From the NCBI GenBank assembly GCA_019694395.1, contig JAIBCC010000021.1, positions 1-64,000 of the forward strand: a stretch of 64,000 nucleotides of DNA, read 5' to 3'. The notes beneath the pieces were generated by a model. It saw only the letters and a list, made by a program, of their open reading frames with translations, made no database searches and had not been told where the DNA came from. Origin of the DNA: Pyrinomonadaceae bacterium. Its GTDB lineage: Bacteria; Acidobacteriota; Blastocatellia; Pyrinomonadales; Pyrinomonadaceae. Below, one piece after another: positions 16,586-25,685 of this stretch (within the stretch, counting starts at the first letter, position 1; the number at the start of each line of letters is the position of its first letter). The translations under genes and the position numbers were made by a program.

Positions 16586-18253
16586 ATGAAAAAAACAATC
16601 TTCGCGCTTTTGGCGATAATTTCGCTTTGTAGTCTGTCTGTTTTTGCTCAGAGTTATGCGATTACAAATGCCAAAATTGTCACAGTTTCCGGCGCACCGA
16701 TAGACAAAGGAACGATCATAATTCGTGATGGTTTGATCCAGAATGTCGGCGCAGGAATTTCGATTCCGGCAGATTCGCAAGTGATTGACGCATCAGGTTT
16801 AACGGTTTATCCGGGATTTTTTGATGCGGCTTCCAGTGTTGGCATTGCCGCTCCCCAAGCCCAAGCCGGACGCGCACCGGGACAGGGCGGCGGATTCCAG
16901 CAACAACAAGCACAGCCAACTCAGCCGCAATCTAATTCAAATTTTCCGACCGGAATGCAGCCGGAAGTTTATGCCGCCGATCTAATCAAGGCAAATGACG
17001 GTTCGGTTGAAACGGCTCGAAATGGTGGATTTACAACGGTTTTGAGCATTCCGCGAGAAAGAATTTTCAACGGACAATCGGCTTTAATTAATACAGCCGG
17101 AGATTCTGTTTCCGAAATGCTTTTACGTTCGCCCGTTGCGTTGCATATTTCGTTTGTGCCGTTAGGAGCAAGCTATCCGACTTCGATGATGGGAACTTTT
17201 TCGGCTTTGCGGCAAATTTTCCTTGACGCACAGCGTCTGCAAGCGTGGACAAATGCCTACAAAAAAGACCCGCGCGGAATGAAGCGTCCCGATTCGGATA
17301 AATCTCTGGAAGCACTTTTCCCCGTTTTGAACCGGGAAGTTCCGGCGGCTTTTAATGCCAATACCGAAATTGAAATTATCCGCGTTTTGGACTTTGCCAA
17401 GGAATTTAATCTAGTGCCGCTTATTGTTGGCGGACAGGAAGCATGGAAAGTGACAGACCGTTTGAAAACCAGCAAAGCGGCGGTTTTGTTGTCGCTGAAT
17501 TTTCCGAAACGCACCAGTTCAAATGCGCCTGATGCTGATCCTGAGCCTTTGGAAACACTGCGTTTCCGCGTTGAAGTTCCGAAGTGTGCGGCTCGCCTTA
17601 AACAGGCGGGAGTTCCTTTCGCTTTTCAATCAGGCGGCGCAAGTGCTTCTGATTTTTTAAGCAATGCGGCAAAAGCGGTTGAAAATGGATTGTCAAAAGA
17701 CGATGCGCTTCGCTCTATGACTTTGAATTCTGCTGAAATCTTTAATGTAGCTGACCGTCTAGGTTCAATCGAAAAAGGAAAGATTGCCAATTTAGTTGTC
17801 GTTCGCGGCGATATTTTTGATAGAGCGAAAGCGATTACACACGTTTTTGTTGACGGAAAAATGTTTGAGCAGAAACCGCCAGCACCAACCGGCGGAAGAC
17901 CCCAAAGACCGGGTGGCGGCGGAGAAACTCCAACTACCGCTTCGTCCGCTTCAGTTTTGAACGGAGCTTGGAATGTCACCATCGAAGTTCCGGGACAGCC
18001 ATTGACGGGGACGATCAATTTTACCCAACAAGGCGACAGATTGACGGGCAATGTAGTTACTCCGCTTGGCACGAGCGACATTAAAAACGGAAAAGCTAAT
18101 GCTGACGGAAGTTTTACTTTCGATCAAACTGTAACGTTTGGCGGAAGCACTTTTGATGTCACATACTCCGGTAAAGTCAGCGGCAATCAAGTATCGGGAA
18201 CGGTTTCCACTCCGCAAGGTGCAGTTCCATTTTCAGGAACGAAAAAACCGTAG
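16586..18253 (+). CDS. Exported amidohydrolase-family protein without the HxH metal motif, plus C-terminal beta domain
   Basis: 555 residues. Signal peptide (residues 1-21, ending SVFAQ), composite N-terminal domain (ITNAKIVTVSGAPIDKGTI), TIM-barrel region and a return to the composite domain (SIEKGKIANLVVVRGD). In active amidohydrolases the first strand ends PGxIDxHxH; here it reads YPGFFDAASSVGI, so both histidines are gone. A Q/P/G-rich insert follows (residues 90-125). The last 100 residues (GAWNVTIEVPGQPLTG to PFSGTKKP) form a repetitive beta-rich domain not usual for the family. First of three collinear amidohydrolase genes. Catalysis as a standard hydrolase is doubtful; a binding role or altered active site is possible. 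Confidence 0.85.
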   Translation: MKKTIFALLAIISLCSLSVFAQSYAITNAKIVTVSGAPIDKGTIIIRDGLIQNVGAGISIPADSQVIDASGLTVYPGFFDAASSVGIAAPQAQAGRAPGQGGGFQQQQAQPTQPQSNSNFPTGMQPEVYAADLIKANDGSVETARNGGFTTVLSIPRERIFNGQSALINTAGDSVSEMLLRSPVALHISFVPLGASYPTSMMGTFSALRQIFLDAQRLQAWTNAYKKDPRGMKRPDSDKSLEALFPVLNREVPAAFNANTEIEIIRVLDFAKEFNLVPLIVGGQEAWKVTDRLKTSKAAVLLSLNFPKRTSSNAPDADPEPLETLRFRVEVPKCAARLKQAGVPFAFQSGGASASDFLSNAAKAVENGLSKDDALRSMTLNSAEIFNVADRLGSIEKGKIANLVVVRGDIFDRAKAITHVFVDGKMFEQKPPAPTGGRPQRPGGGGETPTTASSASVLNGAWNVTIEVPGQPLTGTINFTQQGDRLTGNVVTPLGTSDIKNGKANADGSFTFDQTVTFGGSTFDVTYSGKVSGNQVSGTVSTPQGAVPFSGTKKP

Positions 18254-18259
18254 GTTTGT

Positions 18260-18345
18260 AGTTTAGACGGTTTAGAAAGTTTAGAAAATTGAGGAAGTAA
18301 TGTTTTTCTTCCCAAACTTACCGAACTTCCTGAACTTCCCAAACT
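18260..18345. repeat. Nonamer repeat array with inverted arms
   Basis: Left arm has four 9-base units (AGTTTAGAC, GGTTTAGAA, AGTTTAGAA, AATTGAGGA). Right arm has four units of the opposite sense (CTTCCCAAA, CTTACCGAA, CTTCCTGAA, CTTCCCAAA). The arms can pair imperfectly. It lies between the first two amidohydrolase genes. The same family is at 38303-38390. Confidence 0.75.
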
Positions 18346-18366
18346 ATAATTTAAAAGGATTTAATA

Positions 18367-19788
18367 ATGAACAGGTCAACCACAATGAAAAAAGGCTTCT
18401 TAGTTACAATTATCTTTTGTTTGTTTGTGTTTACGGTCAGCGTTTTTGGACAAACGCAGGACGTTCTGATTAAAAACGCGACAATCTTAACTGCTGCCAA
18501 CGGCACTTTGCTCAATACCGATATACTGATCCAAAACGGCAAAATCGCTAAAATCGGCAAAAATCTAACGGCTTCGTCAAATGCCAAAGTCATTGACGCG
18601 ACGGGAAAATTCATTTCACCCGGAATCATTGATTGCCACTCGCATTCGATGATGGACGGAAGCATTAACGAAGGTTCTTTCAGCGTTACTTCGATGACTC
18701 GCACCCGCGACATCATTAATTCAACCGACATCACGCTTTATCGAGCGTTGGCGGGCGGAGTGACCGGATTAAATCTTTTACACGGTTCGGCAAACGCCAT
18801 CGGCGGACAAAATACCGTAGTCAAAGCCAAATACGGCAAACCGATCGAAGAACTGCCGATTCCGGATGCGCCGCCGGGAATAAAATTCGCGCTTGGTGAA
18901 AACCCGAAGCGTTCGCATTTTACTCCGCAACCCGGACAATCAAGACGTTATCCGGCAAGCAGAATGGGCGTTAATGAAGTTATTCGCGATGCTTTTGTGC
19001 GGGCACGCGACTACAAAGCCGAATGGGACGAATATAAAGCCAAAGTTGCTAAAGGCGACAAAACCGCTGTTCCGCCGCGCAAAGATTTGGAACTTGAACC
19101 AATTGTCGAAATTCTCGAAGGAAAACGCTACGTTCATTCGCACGGTTATCGCGCCGAAGAATATCTCGCGCTTTTACAACTTGCCGAAGAATTTGGATTC
19201 AGAGTTCGCACGCTCCAACACGGGTTGGAAGCTTACAAGATTGCTCCAGAAATCGCCAAACACGGCGCGGGAGTTTCAATTTTTGCCGATTATTGGGGCT
19301 ATAAAATCGAGGCTTGGGACGCAATTCCATATAATGCAGCCATTTTGTGGAAAAACGGCGTGGTTGTTTCGATCAATTCCGATGATGACGAAAGAATGCG
19401 TCGGTTGAATCTGGATGCCGCCAAAATAATGAAATACGGCGATGTTCCCGAAGAAGAAGCCTTAAAAATGGTGACGCTCAATCCTGCCAAACAGCTTGGG
19501 ATTGACAAACGAACCGGTTCAATCGAAGTGGGCAAAGATGCTGACATCGTGATCTGGACGGCACATCCTTTCAGCGTTTATTCACGCGTCGAAACAACTA
19601 TGATCGAAGGCGAAGTTTATTTTGACCGATCAACAGATGCGGCAAAGCGTCAGGCGATGGAAAAAGAGCGTCAGGAACTGGAAAAAGCCGACGTTAATCG
19701 CGCACCCGGAACAGGCGGCGGACCGCCGAGAGTTCCAAGCGAAAAACGTAAATCCGACCACGACGATGCAGAAAAGGGGGGTAACTAA
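18367..19788 (+). CDS. Exported amidohydrolase, probably active
   Basis: 473 residues with signal peptide (cleavage after SVFGQ near residue 30). The metal site looks complete: SPGIIDCHSHSMMD (HxH) near residue 93, YVHSHGYR and TLQHGLEAY supplying two more histidines, and INSDDDERMRR supplying the aspartate. The composite domain closes with VGKDADIVIW. Family members hydrolyse cyclic amides, peptides or related bonds; the substrate cannot be read from sequence. ATG 18367 has AAAGGA seven bases upstream. The stop TAA shares its last A with the ATG of the third amidohydrolase gene (TAATG). The C-terminus is rich in P, G and charged residues. Confidence 0.9.
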   Translation: MNRSTTMKKGFLVTIIFCLFVFTVSVFGQTQDVLIKNATILTAANGTLLNTDILIQNGKIAKIGKNLTASSNAKVIDATGKFISPGIIDCHSHSMMDGSINEGSFSVTSMTRTRDIINSTDITLYRALAGGVTGLNLLHGSANAIGGQNTVVKAKYGKPIEELPIPDAPPGIKFALGENPKRSHFTPQPGQSRRYPASRMGVNEVIRDAFVRARDYKAEWDEYKAKVAKGDKTAVPPRKDLELEPIVEILEGKRYVHSHGYRAEEYLALLQLAEEFGFRVRTLQHGLEAYKIAPEIAKHGAGVSIFADYWGYKIEAWDAIPYNAAILWKNGVVVSINSDDDERMRRLNLDAAKIMKYGDVPEEEALKMVTLNPAKQLGIDKRTGSIEVGKDADIVIWTAHPFSVYSRVETTMIEGEVYFDRSTDAAKRQAMEKERQELEKADVNRAPGTGGGPPRVPSEKRKSDHDDAEKGGN

Positions 19789-21167
19789 TGAAATTACGAA
19801 TTACGAATTACGAATTACGAATTACGAATTTACTGGCTTTGTGGTTGGTTTTATTGCTTTGCGGATTGACTGTAAATGCTCAGCTTAATAGCGGCGCATT
19901 GCAAAACAACAATGGCAAAGCGGGAACTTTTGTCATTAAAAATGCCAGAATCGTCACGGTTTCCGGTGCAGTCATCGAAAGCGGAACTGTTGTAATCAAA
20001 GACGGAAAAATCGCGGCTGTCGGCGCAACAGCGGCGGCTCCTAGCGGAGCGGAAGTAATTGATGGAAGAGGTTTAAGCGTCTATCCGGGAATGATCGATG
20101 CGGCGACCAATCTTGGTTTGATCGAAATCGGACTCGGTGCACCCGGCACGGTTGACACCAATGAACTCGGCGACAACAACGCCAATGAAAAAGCGATTAT
20201 TGCCGTCAATCCATATTCGGCTTTTGTTAATGTTTCCAGAAATATCGGTGTGACAACCGTTTTGACCAAACCCCAAAGCGGTCTTATTTCAGGACAATCA
20301 GCTGTTATTAATTTAGTTGGTTCAACTCCGGGTGAAATGGCTGTTTCGGCAAACAATGCGCTGATAATTAATTTCCCAAGAGTCGTTGCCGGATTTGGCG
20401 GCGGCTTCGGTGGATTCGGCGGACCTGCTCCTGATTTTAATGAGCTGGTCAGAAGACGCGATACAGCAGTTGATGGTTTGAAAAAGACTTTCAAAGAAGC
20501 ATTAGAATATGGACGTTTACAGGACGCATACGCTAAAGATAAAACATTGCCAAAGCCGAAAACCGATTTGAGAATGGCGGCGATGGTTCCGTTCGTTCGG
20601 GGCGAAAAACCGATCATCTTTTCTGCCGAACGCGAACGCGACATCAAAGCGGTCATTAAATTCGCCGACGAAATGAAGGTCAAGGCAATTATTTTGGGCG
20701 GACAGGAAGCCTCCAAAGCCGCAACCGAATTAAAGCAAAAAAGTATTCCGGTAATTTTTACCAATATTTATAATTTGCCGGTTCGTGAAGATGACGCTTA
20801 TGATGCTTTTTTTGCCGAAGCCGGAAAATTGCAAAAAGCCGGAGTTTTATTCTGCATTGCAACCGATTCCGAAACGGCTGTCATTCGTGACCTACCCGAA
20901 CAAGCCGGAATCGCGGCGGCTTTTGATCTACCGAAAGAAGAAGCTTTGAAGGCAGTTACACTCTATCCAGCTCAAATTCTCGGTGTCGCTGATAAACTCG
21001 GTTCGATTGAAGTTGGAAAAATTGCCAACATTGTTGTTACAGATGGCGATATGCTCGAGGCGCGAACTAAAGTTAAATATTTGTTCATCAACGGGCGGCT
21101 GTTGCCTTTGACCAGCCGACATACCGAATTGTATGAACAATTTAAGGATAGAAAACCAAACCAGTAA
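19788..21167 (+). CDS. Exported amidohydrolase-family protein without HxH; repeat-encoded signal peptide
   Basis: 459 residues. It shares layout with the first gene of the trio: [20 protein letters not shown], then [13 protein letters not shown] where an active enzyme would have DxHxH, then [16 protein letters not shown]. Metal-ligand histidines are absent, so a non-catalytic or altered role is likely; it may pair with the active middle protein. The n-region of the signal peptide ([17 protein letters not shown]) is translated from a heptanucleotide repeat (AATTACG) that begins at the second codon. The start overlaps the previous stop by one base and a GGGGGG-containing ribosome site precedes it, so coupling to the middle gene is likely. 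Confidence 0.88.
   Translation: MKLRITNYELRITNLLALWLVLLLCGLTVNAQLNSGALQNNNGKAGTFVIKNARIVTVSGAVIESGTVVIKDGKIAAVGATAAAPSGAEVIDGRGLSVYPGMIDAATNLGLIEIGLGAPGTVDTNELGDNNANEKAIIAVNPYSAFVNVSRNIGVTTVLTKPQSGLISGQSAVINLVGSTPGEMAVSANNALIINFPRVVAGFGGGFGGFGGPAPDFNELVRRRDTAVDGLKKTFKEALEYGRLQDAYAKDKTLPKPKTDLRMAAMVPFVRGEKPIIFSAERERDIKAVIKFADEMKVKAIILGGQEASKAATELKQKSIPVIFTNIYNLPVREDDAYDAFFAEAGKLQKAGVLFCIATDSETAVIRDLPEQAGIAAAFDLPKEEALKAVTLYPAQILGVADKLGSIEVGKIANIVVTDGDMLEARTKVKYLFINGRLLPLTSRHTELYEQFKDRKPNQ
19792..19830. repeat. Heptamer repeat (AATTACG)x5.6 in a start region
   Basis: Five perfect AATTACG units plus AATT start four bases after the first base of the ATG of the third amidohydrolase gene. Because the unit is not a multiple of three, gain or loss of one unit shifts the frame of the whole gene, while three units would keep it. 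Confidence 0.95.
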
Positions 21168-21184
21168 GCAATTCAAAAACTAAA

Positions 21185-22954
21185 TCAGCGGGCAATCGGT
21201 TTCACATAATAAAGTGTAAATCTTCCGAATTGCTCGCTTTTTTCTTTCTGATACCAACGGTCAAAATTAGCTGAATCGAATATTAAGTTATTCGGCACAA
21301 TCAGATAAGAAATTTGCGGATTTAATGCCTCAACAACACTTATATTTTGAATGAAATTTGAGTATTTTTCGATCACTAAATCTATTTCTGCCGATTCAAT
21401 TTTACTGGAATTATAGGAAAGTGTTGGATTTGTTCTCCAACCGATCAAAGCGCGGCAGGCTTCATTCGGACAAAATTGCAATTGCTGACGAAGCTGATCA
21501 GGAGTGCGGCTTTGAAAATAGAGAAACAAAAAATAACGGCGTTGATGTTCTTCATCAGACAAATTTCCGCCTAAATATAAATGATCTGCCCATAAAACTC
21601 CTTGCGGTGCAATAGTTGGCTGATTATCTCCCTGGATCGAGTCAAAGTTAAAAGTTATTTGCGTTTTGGCTTGTTCAAAATTCGTTTTTCCAATTTCGGC
21701 TAACCGTTTATTAACTAAGAACGCTTCGTCTCTTTGCTGGTTATAACCAAAACGATATTTGACGGTGTAGTTTGTTTCAATAATGCCCCAAACGCAAAAA
21801 ATTAGAGCCGAAATAATCCAAATAGTTGAGTTTAGTTTCTGCAGTTTCTCTTTAAAAAGTTGTCCAATCAATAATACTAAAGCTAACAACACCAGGTAGT
21901 TGAGGATATACATATTGTAGTGCATCGGCTGCAAAGAGCGTCCTGTAATTATTTGCTGATTAAAAACTAATAGCGGCAAAATCGCTAAAGAAATAATGAG
22001 GATCGTAGTTTGATTTTTTATTTCCAACCATTTTAATTTGACTGAAATTGCAGTGATTAATAAGACAAAAAGTCCAACAATTAAAGTCGGTCGCAGCAAA
22101 ACAATTTTTCGGGTGTATTCCATAACCTGTGAGGCGTCGGTTGATGGATTTCGCTCCGATAATAGCCAAAAATAAGGAATTAGTGAAAATAAAATTCCCG
22201 CGAAAAATACTAACCAAAAACTCCAATTGCGGTTTTCTTTTTGAATTAAAAAATGCAAACCGAAAAGGCACCCGATCCAAACTAAAATTGCAGTCCAAAA
22301 AAAGAAATAGCCAAAGACCAGACCGGCAAAACAAAGTGAAGCGATCAAAGCATATAAATATTTCTTTTTCGGCTCAGTAGCTTTTAATCCAAGCCACACA
22401 CAATTAATTAAAGCAAAGGTAAAAGGAAAAACTACGGCAGGTGTGAATCGTCGCAAAAAGGTTAAATAAAACGCCGATGCACCAAATCCGAGAGTTTCTT
22501 TCAAGATGCTCGCTCCGGCAGCGTTTGCCCCAAACAATAAAATAAAAAGTGTTCCAACTGCCGCTAATTTTTCGTTTTCAGTGATTTTTAGAAGTAGTGA
22601 AAAAACTGCCAGACTTGCCAAAAAAGCAAACAGCACCGAGATAATTAAAAAAGTCTTATCAGCATCAATTCCTAAAACCCGCGCCGGAATTGCGGTTAAA
22701 TATGATGAAATAAATTGAATCGAAAAAAGAGTTTCGTAAGTTTGAGGTTCGGCACTACCTTGATAAATACTGTTCTTGCGCGGTCTTCCATCAATTAAGG
22801 CTTGCAAATATGACGCATAAGCCGATTCGTCAAAATCGTAATGGAATGTTGCTCCATTATAGCTTTCCCCGCGTTTGATTTGGAAATAAAATTGCGGATA
22901 AAGGCTTAAAAAAGCCATAAAAATTCCTACAATGATTCCTAAACGAATTTTCAT
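21185..22954 (-). CDS. Large multi-spanning membrane protein, glycosyltransferase-C-like
   Basis: 589 residues with roughly ten to twelve hydrophobic helices between residues 5 and 405 and a soluble C-terminal part of about 180 residues. A luminal-type loop after the first helix has YDFDESAYASYLQALIDG, an acidic loop placed as in GT-C enzymes (dolichyl/undecaprenyl-phosphate sugar users), but I see no family-defining motif. It could equally be an unrelated transporter. ATG 22954 is preferred over the adjacent TTG 22957. It is convergent with the amidohydrolase trio and sits downstream of tRNA-Arg, separated from it by a terminator. Confidence 0.7.
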   Translation of the reverse strand: MKIRLGIIVGIFMAFLSLYPQFYFQIKRGESYNGATFHYDFDESAYASYLQALIDGRPRKNSIYQGSAEPQTYETLFSIQFISSYLTAIPARVLGIDADKTFLIISVLFAFLASLAVFSLLLKITENEKLAAVGTLFILLFGANAAGASILKETLGFGASAFYLTFLRRFTPAVVFPFTFALINCVWLGLKATEPKKKYLYALIASLCFAGLVFGYFFFWTAILVWIGCLFGLHFLIQKENRNWSFWLVFFAGILFSLIPYFWLLSERNPSTDASQVMEYTRKIVLLRPTLIVGLFVLLITAISVKLKWLEIKNQTTILIISLAILPLLVFNQQIITGRSLQPMHYNMYILNYLVLLALVLLIGQLFKEKLQKLNSTIWIISALIFCVWGIIETNYTVKYRFGYNQQRDEAFLVNKRLAEIGKTNFEQAKTQITFNFDSIQGDNQPTIAPQGVLWADHLYLGGNLSDEEHQRRYFLFLYFQSRTPDQLRQQLQFCPNEACRALIGWRTNPTLSYNSSKIESAEIDLVIEKYSNFIQNISVVEALNPQISYLIVPNNLIFDSANFDRWYQKEKSEQFGRFTLYYVKPIAR

Positions 22955-22995
22955 CAAAAGTATTACGGATTGTAGTCTAAAGTGGATTTACAAAC

Positions 22996-23028
22996 AAAAA
23001 AGGTTGCCGTTTAAGACAACCTTTTTTT
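22996..23028. terminator. Bidirectional terminator after tRNA-Arg(ACG)
   Basis: AGGTTG (23001-23006) pairs with CAACCT (23017-23022); A-run 22996-23000 and T-run 23022-23028 flank it, so it can terminate both strands. Its main job is probably ending the minus-strand tRNA transcript. Confidence 0.75.
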
Positions 23029-23030
23029 AA

Positions 23031-23104
23031 TACACCCGCCATGATTCGAACATGGGACCTTTTGATTCGTAGTCAAACACTCTATCCAGCTGAGCTACGG
23101 GTGC
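23031..23104 (-). tRNA. tRNA-Arg(ACG)
   Basis: Read on the minus strand it folds as a complete 74-base tRNA: acceptor GCACCCG/CGGGTGT plus discriminator A, D-stem GCTC/GAGT, anticodon stem TTTGA/TCAAA with loop CTACGAA, and a T-arm with TTCGAAT. The anticodon ACG is normally edited to ICG and reads CGU, CGC and CGA. CCA is not encoded. It is followed by a terminator. Confidence 0.97.
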
Positions 23105-23119
23105 ATAAAGCGAATAATT

Positions 23120-23148
23120 AGACTACAAATCTTAACGTTTTATGTCAA
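23120..23148 (-). promoter_or_regulatory. Sigma-70 promoter of tRNA-Arg(ACG)
   Basis: On the minus strand TTGACA (23148-23143) and TAGTCT (23125-23120) are separated by 17 bases, and the -10 ends 15 bases before the tRNA. The -35 box lies inside the 61-bp direct repeat shared with 25686-25746. Confidence 0.6.
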
Positions 23149-23196
23149 GTTAGCAAAGAATGTTTTATTTGGCATAGTAGCCTTCGCGGGTGCGGG
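23136..23196. repeat. 61-bp direct repeat, copy A
   Basis: 58 of 61 bases match 25686-25746. It contains the region following the stop codon and the last nine codons of a VWFA-type gene. The two copies bracket a 2.5-kb AT-rich block. Confidence 0.9.
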
Positions 23197-23209
23197 AAAT
23201 AAAATCAAT
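23165..23209 (-). pseudogene. Remnant of a VWFA-protein gene 3' end
   Basis: On the minus strand the last 15 codons read IDFISRTREGYYAK-stop, matching the end of the VWFA protein at 25715 (VARTREGYYAK-stop). Inside the nine shared codons the three base differences are synonymous (GGC/GGG, TAC/TAT, TAT/TAC), so it derives from a functional, diverged paralogue. Upstream the frame is closed by a stop within a few codons; nothing else of the gene survives. Confidence 0.7.
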
Positions 23210-23427
23210 AGTTTAACTTTTTATGCCTTTAGTGCCAATTTTTTCAAAAAACCTATAACCTTTTTCATCTACTTTTTCAATTCTTTTTCTGTTTTGTCGG
23301 ATTTAATTTTCAAAGAACATTTTATAGCAAATTGCCCATTGCCAAGAAACCTTTTAGCTTGTCAGATATTCAAGGTTAGTTACTCACAACTTGAACCTAA
23401 CTAACCTTGAGATTAAACTGCCATCCA

Positions 23428-23805
23428 ATGAAAAGAATCATATTCTCAATACTAACTGGAATATTTTTCCCAATTTTGTATGTTCTTATTGTTGTTCCAA
23501 TCAGTATCTTGATTTTTCCTGATAAGCATCTGACAACAACGTATGGTTACAACGGAGAGGCAACTTTAGGCTTAATTCTTGCTCCTATTGCTCTTCCTTT
23601 TTGGGTCTATGACTTTATTAAATTCTACAATCATTTTGGCTTTGGAGTTTATTTAAATACCATTTGGTTCAGATTGTTTTTTATAGTTGGGTTTAATTTT
23701 TCATTTTATACAATCTTGAGCTACTTTCTGTTTTCATATTTGGGTTGGTTCAAATCGTCAAAACAAGTAATTTATCAGGACCCACCAAATCCGCCAGATT
23801 TTTAA
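23428..23805 (+). CDS. Small integral membrane protein, unknown
   Basis: 125 residues with about four hydrophobic segments (residues 5-28, 44-60, 72-90 and 92-110) and a short cytoplasmic tail ending DPPNPPDF. No motif is recognised. ATG 23428 is preferred; the open frame could extend to TTG 23407. It is the first of four AT-rich plus-strand genes between the two copies of the 61-bp repeat. A weak hairpin-forming GGTTAG/CTAACC pair precedes it (23373-23403). Confidence 0.6.
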   Translation: MKRIIFSILTGIFFPILYVLIVVPISILIFPDKHLTTTYGYNGEATLGLILAPIALPFWVYDFIKFYNHFGFGVYLNTIWFRLFFIVGFNFSFYTILSYFLFSYLGWFKSSKQVIYQDPPNPPDF

Positions 23806-23897
23806 TTTACCAACCTGACAACCAAGATAAAATCTGCTGCATCTTTTATTTAGTAATACAGAAAATTTGCAGTAATCACTTTATTTAGGAAGGGAAT

Positions 23898-24380
23898 ATG
23901 AAAATCTTACTATCTGTTTTCATTATTTTGATGAGTTTTAGTTTTGTTTTTTCAAACAGTTTTCAACCAACTTCTCAATCACAAAAAGACAAAATAGCAG
24001 ATGAAAAAAATATCATTGAAACGGTTTTTCGTTTTCAGTCTAAAAATCTTGCCTCAAAGGACAACACCATCATTTATTTTCTTTCCCTTTATGATAAAGA
24101 CCCGGACAATAAATTTATGATTAGATTCCAGGGACTGCCGCGAATTAAAAAATATTCTCAAGCTGTTGTTAATGGTATCGATGGAGTTAAAGATAAAGAG
24201 ACAGGAGTTTCAGGTTTGATTCTCCAAATTAAAGGAATCAAATGGTTAAATCAGAATGAAGTTAAAGTAACTGGTGGTTATTATGAAGATGGTTTGAGTG
24301 CTTCTGGAAATACTTACACAGTAAAACGCATTAAGGGGAAATGGATAGTAACAAAAGATGATTTGAAATGGATTTCTTAA
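23898..24380 (+). CDS. Small exported protein, unknown
   Basis: 160 residues with a signal peptide (residues 1-19, cleavage near SFVFS-NSF). The mature part (about 140 residues) resembles in outline proteins with a folded NTF2-like cone: an N-terminal helix with KNIIETVFRFQSKNL and later strands VKVTGGYYEDGLSASGNTYT and GKWIVTKDDLKWIS. That fold guess is from pattern only. AGGAAGGG precedes ATG 23898. Second gene of the AT-rich block. Confidence 0.7.
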   Translation: MKILLSVFIILMSFSFVFSNSFQPTSQSQKDKIADEKNIIETVFRFQSKNLASKDNTIIYFLSLYDKDPDNKFMIRFQGLPRIKKYSQAVVNGIDGVKDKETGVSGLILQIKGIKWLNQNEVKVTGGYYEDGLSASGNTYTVKRIKGKWIVTKDDLKWIS

Positions 24381-24413
24381 TTTTCAATCTGGTAAAAAGA
24401 GTGGGATATAAAT

Positions 24414-25016
24414 ATGAAAAATTACTGTTATCGGTTTAGATTTTTTCTTCTAACTTTGGCTTTTGGATTAGCTGCTGTTCCATTTTTTAACAATTTATAT
24501 GAAAGATGGAGTGAAATAAAAGTTGATGTTCCACAAGTTCAATCTGATACTCCAATTGAAGTTGTTCTTGAAAATCCGCTTGTTTATAAAAAAATTACTC
24601 AAGCAGACCTGATAGAAAATAGGGATTTATGGCTTTATGATTCTCACTCTGCCTTTTCAAACTGTTTTAATCAAGGATTTGATGATACTGAATTTAGAAA
24701 GTGCCAGAAGGAACTTCCCAAAACCAGGGATTTTATTTTTCAACATTGGAAGGAAAAAAAACGAGCCTACATTGTTTATGAATGGACAGGAGTAGATTGT
24801 GCAGGAGATGTTCACATTTTTATCGAACCTGATAACGATGGAGAATGGCGTATCATTTTAAGAAGTGCAGGAGACTTCAGGTATCAAGAGCTTACAGAAT
24901 GGGTGGGCTACTCTTTAAAATACAAACGAGCCACAGATGATGATTATCCACTTGAGAAAGGCACATATTATTTATCAGTTAGGGATGAAAAGGGTAAAGA
25001 GATTGATGGCTTTTGA
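24414..25016 (+). CDS. Membrane-anchored protein, unknown
   Basis: 200 residues. One N-terminal hydrophobic helix (residues 9-27, FFLLTLAFGLAAVPFFNNL) acts as signal or anchor; the remainder is soluble, with three cysteines (SNCFNQGF, FRKCQKEL, GVDCAGDVHIF). The C-terminal half has strand-like segments (AYIVYEWTGV, EWRIILRSAG, GTYYLSVRDEKG). No family recognised. It starts 33 bases after the previous gene and likely shares its transcript. Confidence 0.65.
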   Translation: MKNYCYRFRFFLLTLAFGLAAVPFFNNLYERWSEIKVDVPQVQSDTPIEVVLENPLVYKKITQADLIENRDLWLYDSHSAFSNCFNQGFDDTEFRKCQKELPKTRDFIFQHWKEKKRAYIVYEWTGVDCAGDVHIFIEPDNDGEWRIILRSAGDFRYQELTEWVGYSLKYKRATDDDYPLEKGTYYLSVRDEKGKEIDGF

Positions 25017-25071
25017 TGATAAATAAAGAAATTTGGAACAAAGCAAATTTTTTGGAGTCTAAACAAATATT

Positions 25072-25569
25072 ATGAAAAACTTATTTGTCCGCTTATCAGT
25101 TGCTTTTTGTGCTTTTCTAGTTGGAATCCTGATAAATTCTATTACTCCTTTTTTTACTCAATTGCCGCAGATTGAAGTAGCTAGCGATTCTATTGAAATC
25201 TACTGTCCTACTAATAATAAAATTGAGATTGAATACAAATACACCTTAATCGGTAAAGAAAATAAAACTGCTGTTTTTGAAGTCACTAATTACTCAAAAG
25301 AATCAGTTTATTATTATGGATTTGGGAGAAATAGTAATCTTCATAGTTGGATAAACCAAAATGGAAAGGAAATATTTGAAACTTCATATCCTTGTTGGAT
25401 GGGGACAGAAGAACAGGAACTAAAACCCAATGAATCCGCAATATTTGAAATGCCTGTTCCACACAATAGAAAACCATTTGAAGCAGGATTTGATTTTAAG
25501 AGGAAAAATGAAGAATGGAAAACGTTTTGGGTAAAAGTTGAAAAGCCAAACATGTTTATTCAAAATTAG
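25072..25569 (+). CDS. Exported or anchored protein, unknown, beta-rich
   Basis: 165 residues: an N-terminal hydrophobic helix (residues 5-24) and a beta-rich body with alternating strands (IEIEYKYTLIGKENKTAVFE, KPNESAIFEMPVPHNRKPFE, FWVKVEKPN). The pattern is reminiscent of an immunoglobulin-like intracellular-proteinase-inhibitor or BsuPI-type domain, but this is inference. It is the last gene of the AT-rich block and ends 146 bases before the VWFA gene's stop on the other strand. Confidence 0.65.
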   Translation: MKNLFVRLSVAFCAFLVGILINSITPFFTQLPQIEVASDSIEIYCPTNNKIEIEYKYTLIGKENKTAVFEVTNYSKESVYYYGFGRNSNLHSWINQNGKEIFETSYPCWMGTEEQELKPNESAIFEMPVPHNRKPFEAGFDFKRKNEEWKTFWVKVEKPNMFIQN

Positions 25570-25685
25570 GCTCGACCAAAATTATATTGTTCAAAAAAGT
25601 TTTAGCCTAAAATCAATCTATAATTTCTGACTAAAACTTTCATTGTAAAAGGATGACTGTTTGATTACTGAATATTCAAAATTAG

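Noticed and set aside
23214-23300. Minus-strand frame IRQNRKRIEKVDEKGYRF... upstream of the VWFA remnant
   Set aside because: No start codon and a stop directly before it; not joined in frame to the remnant.
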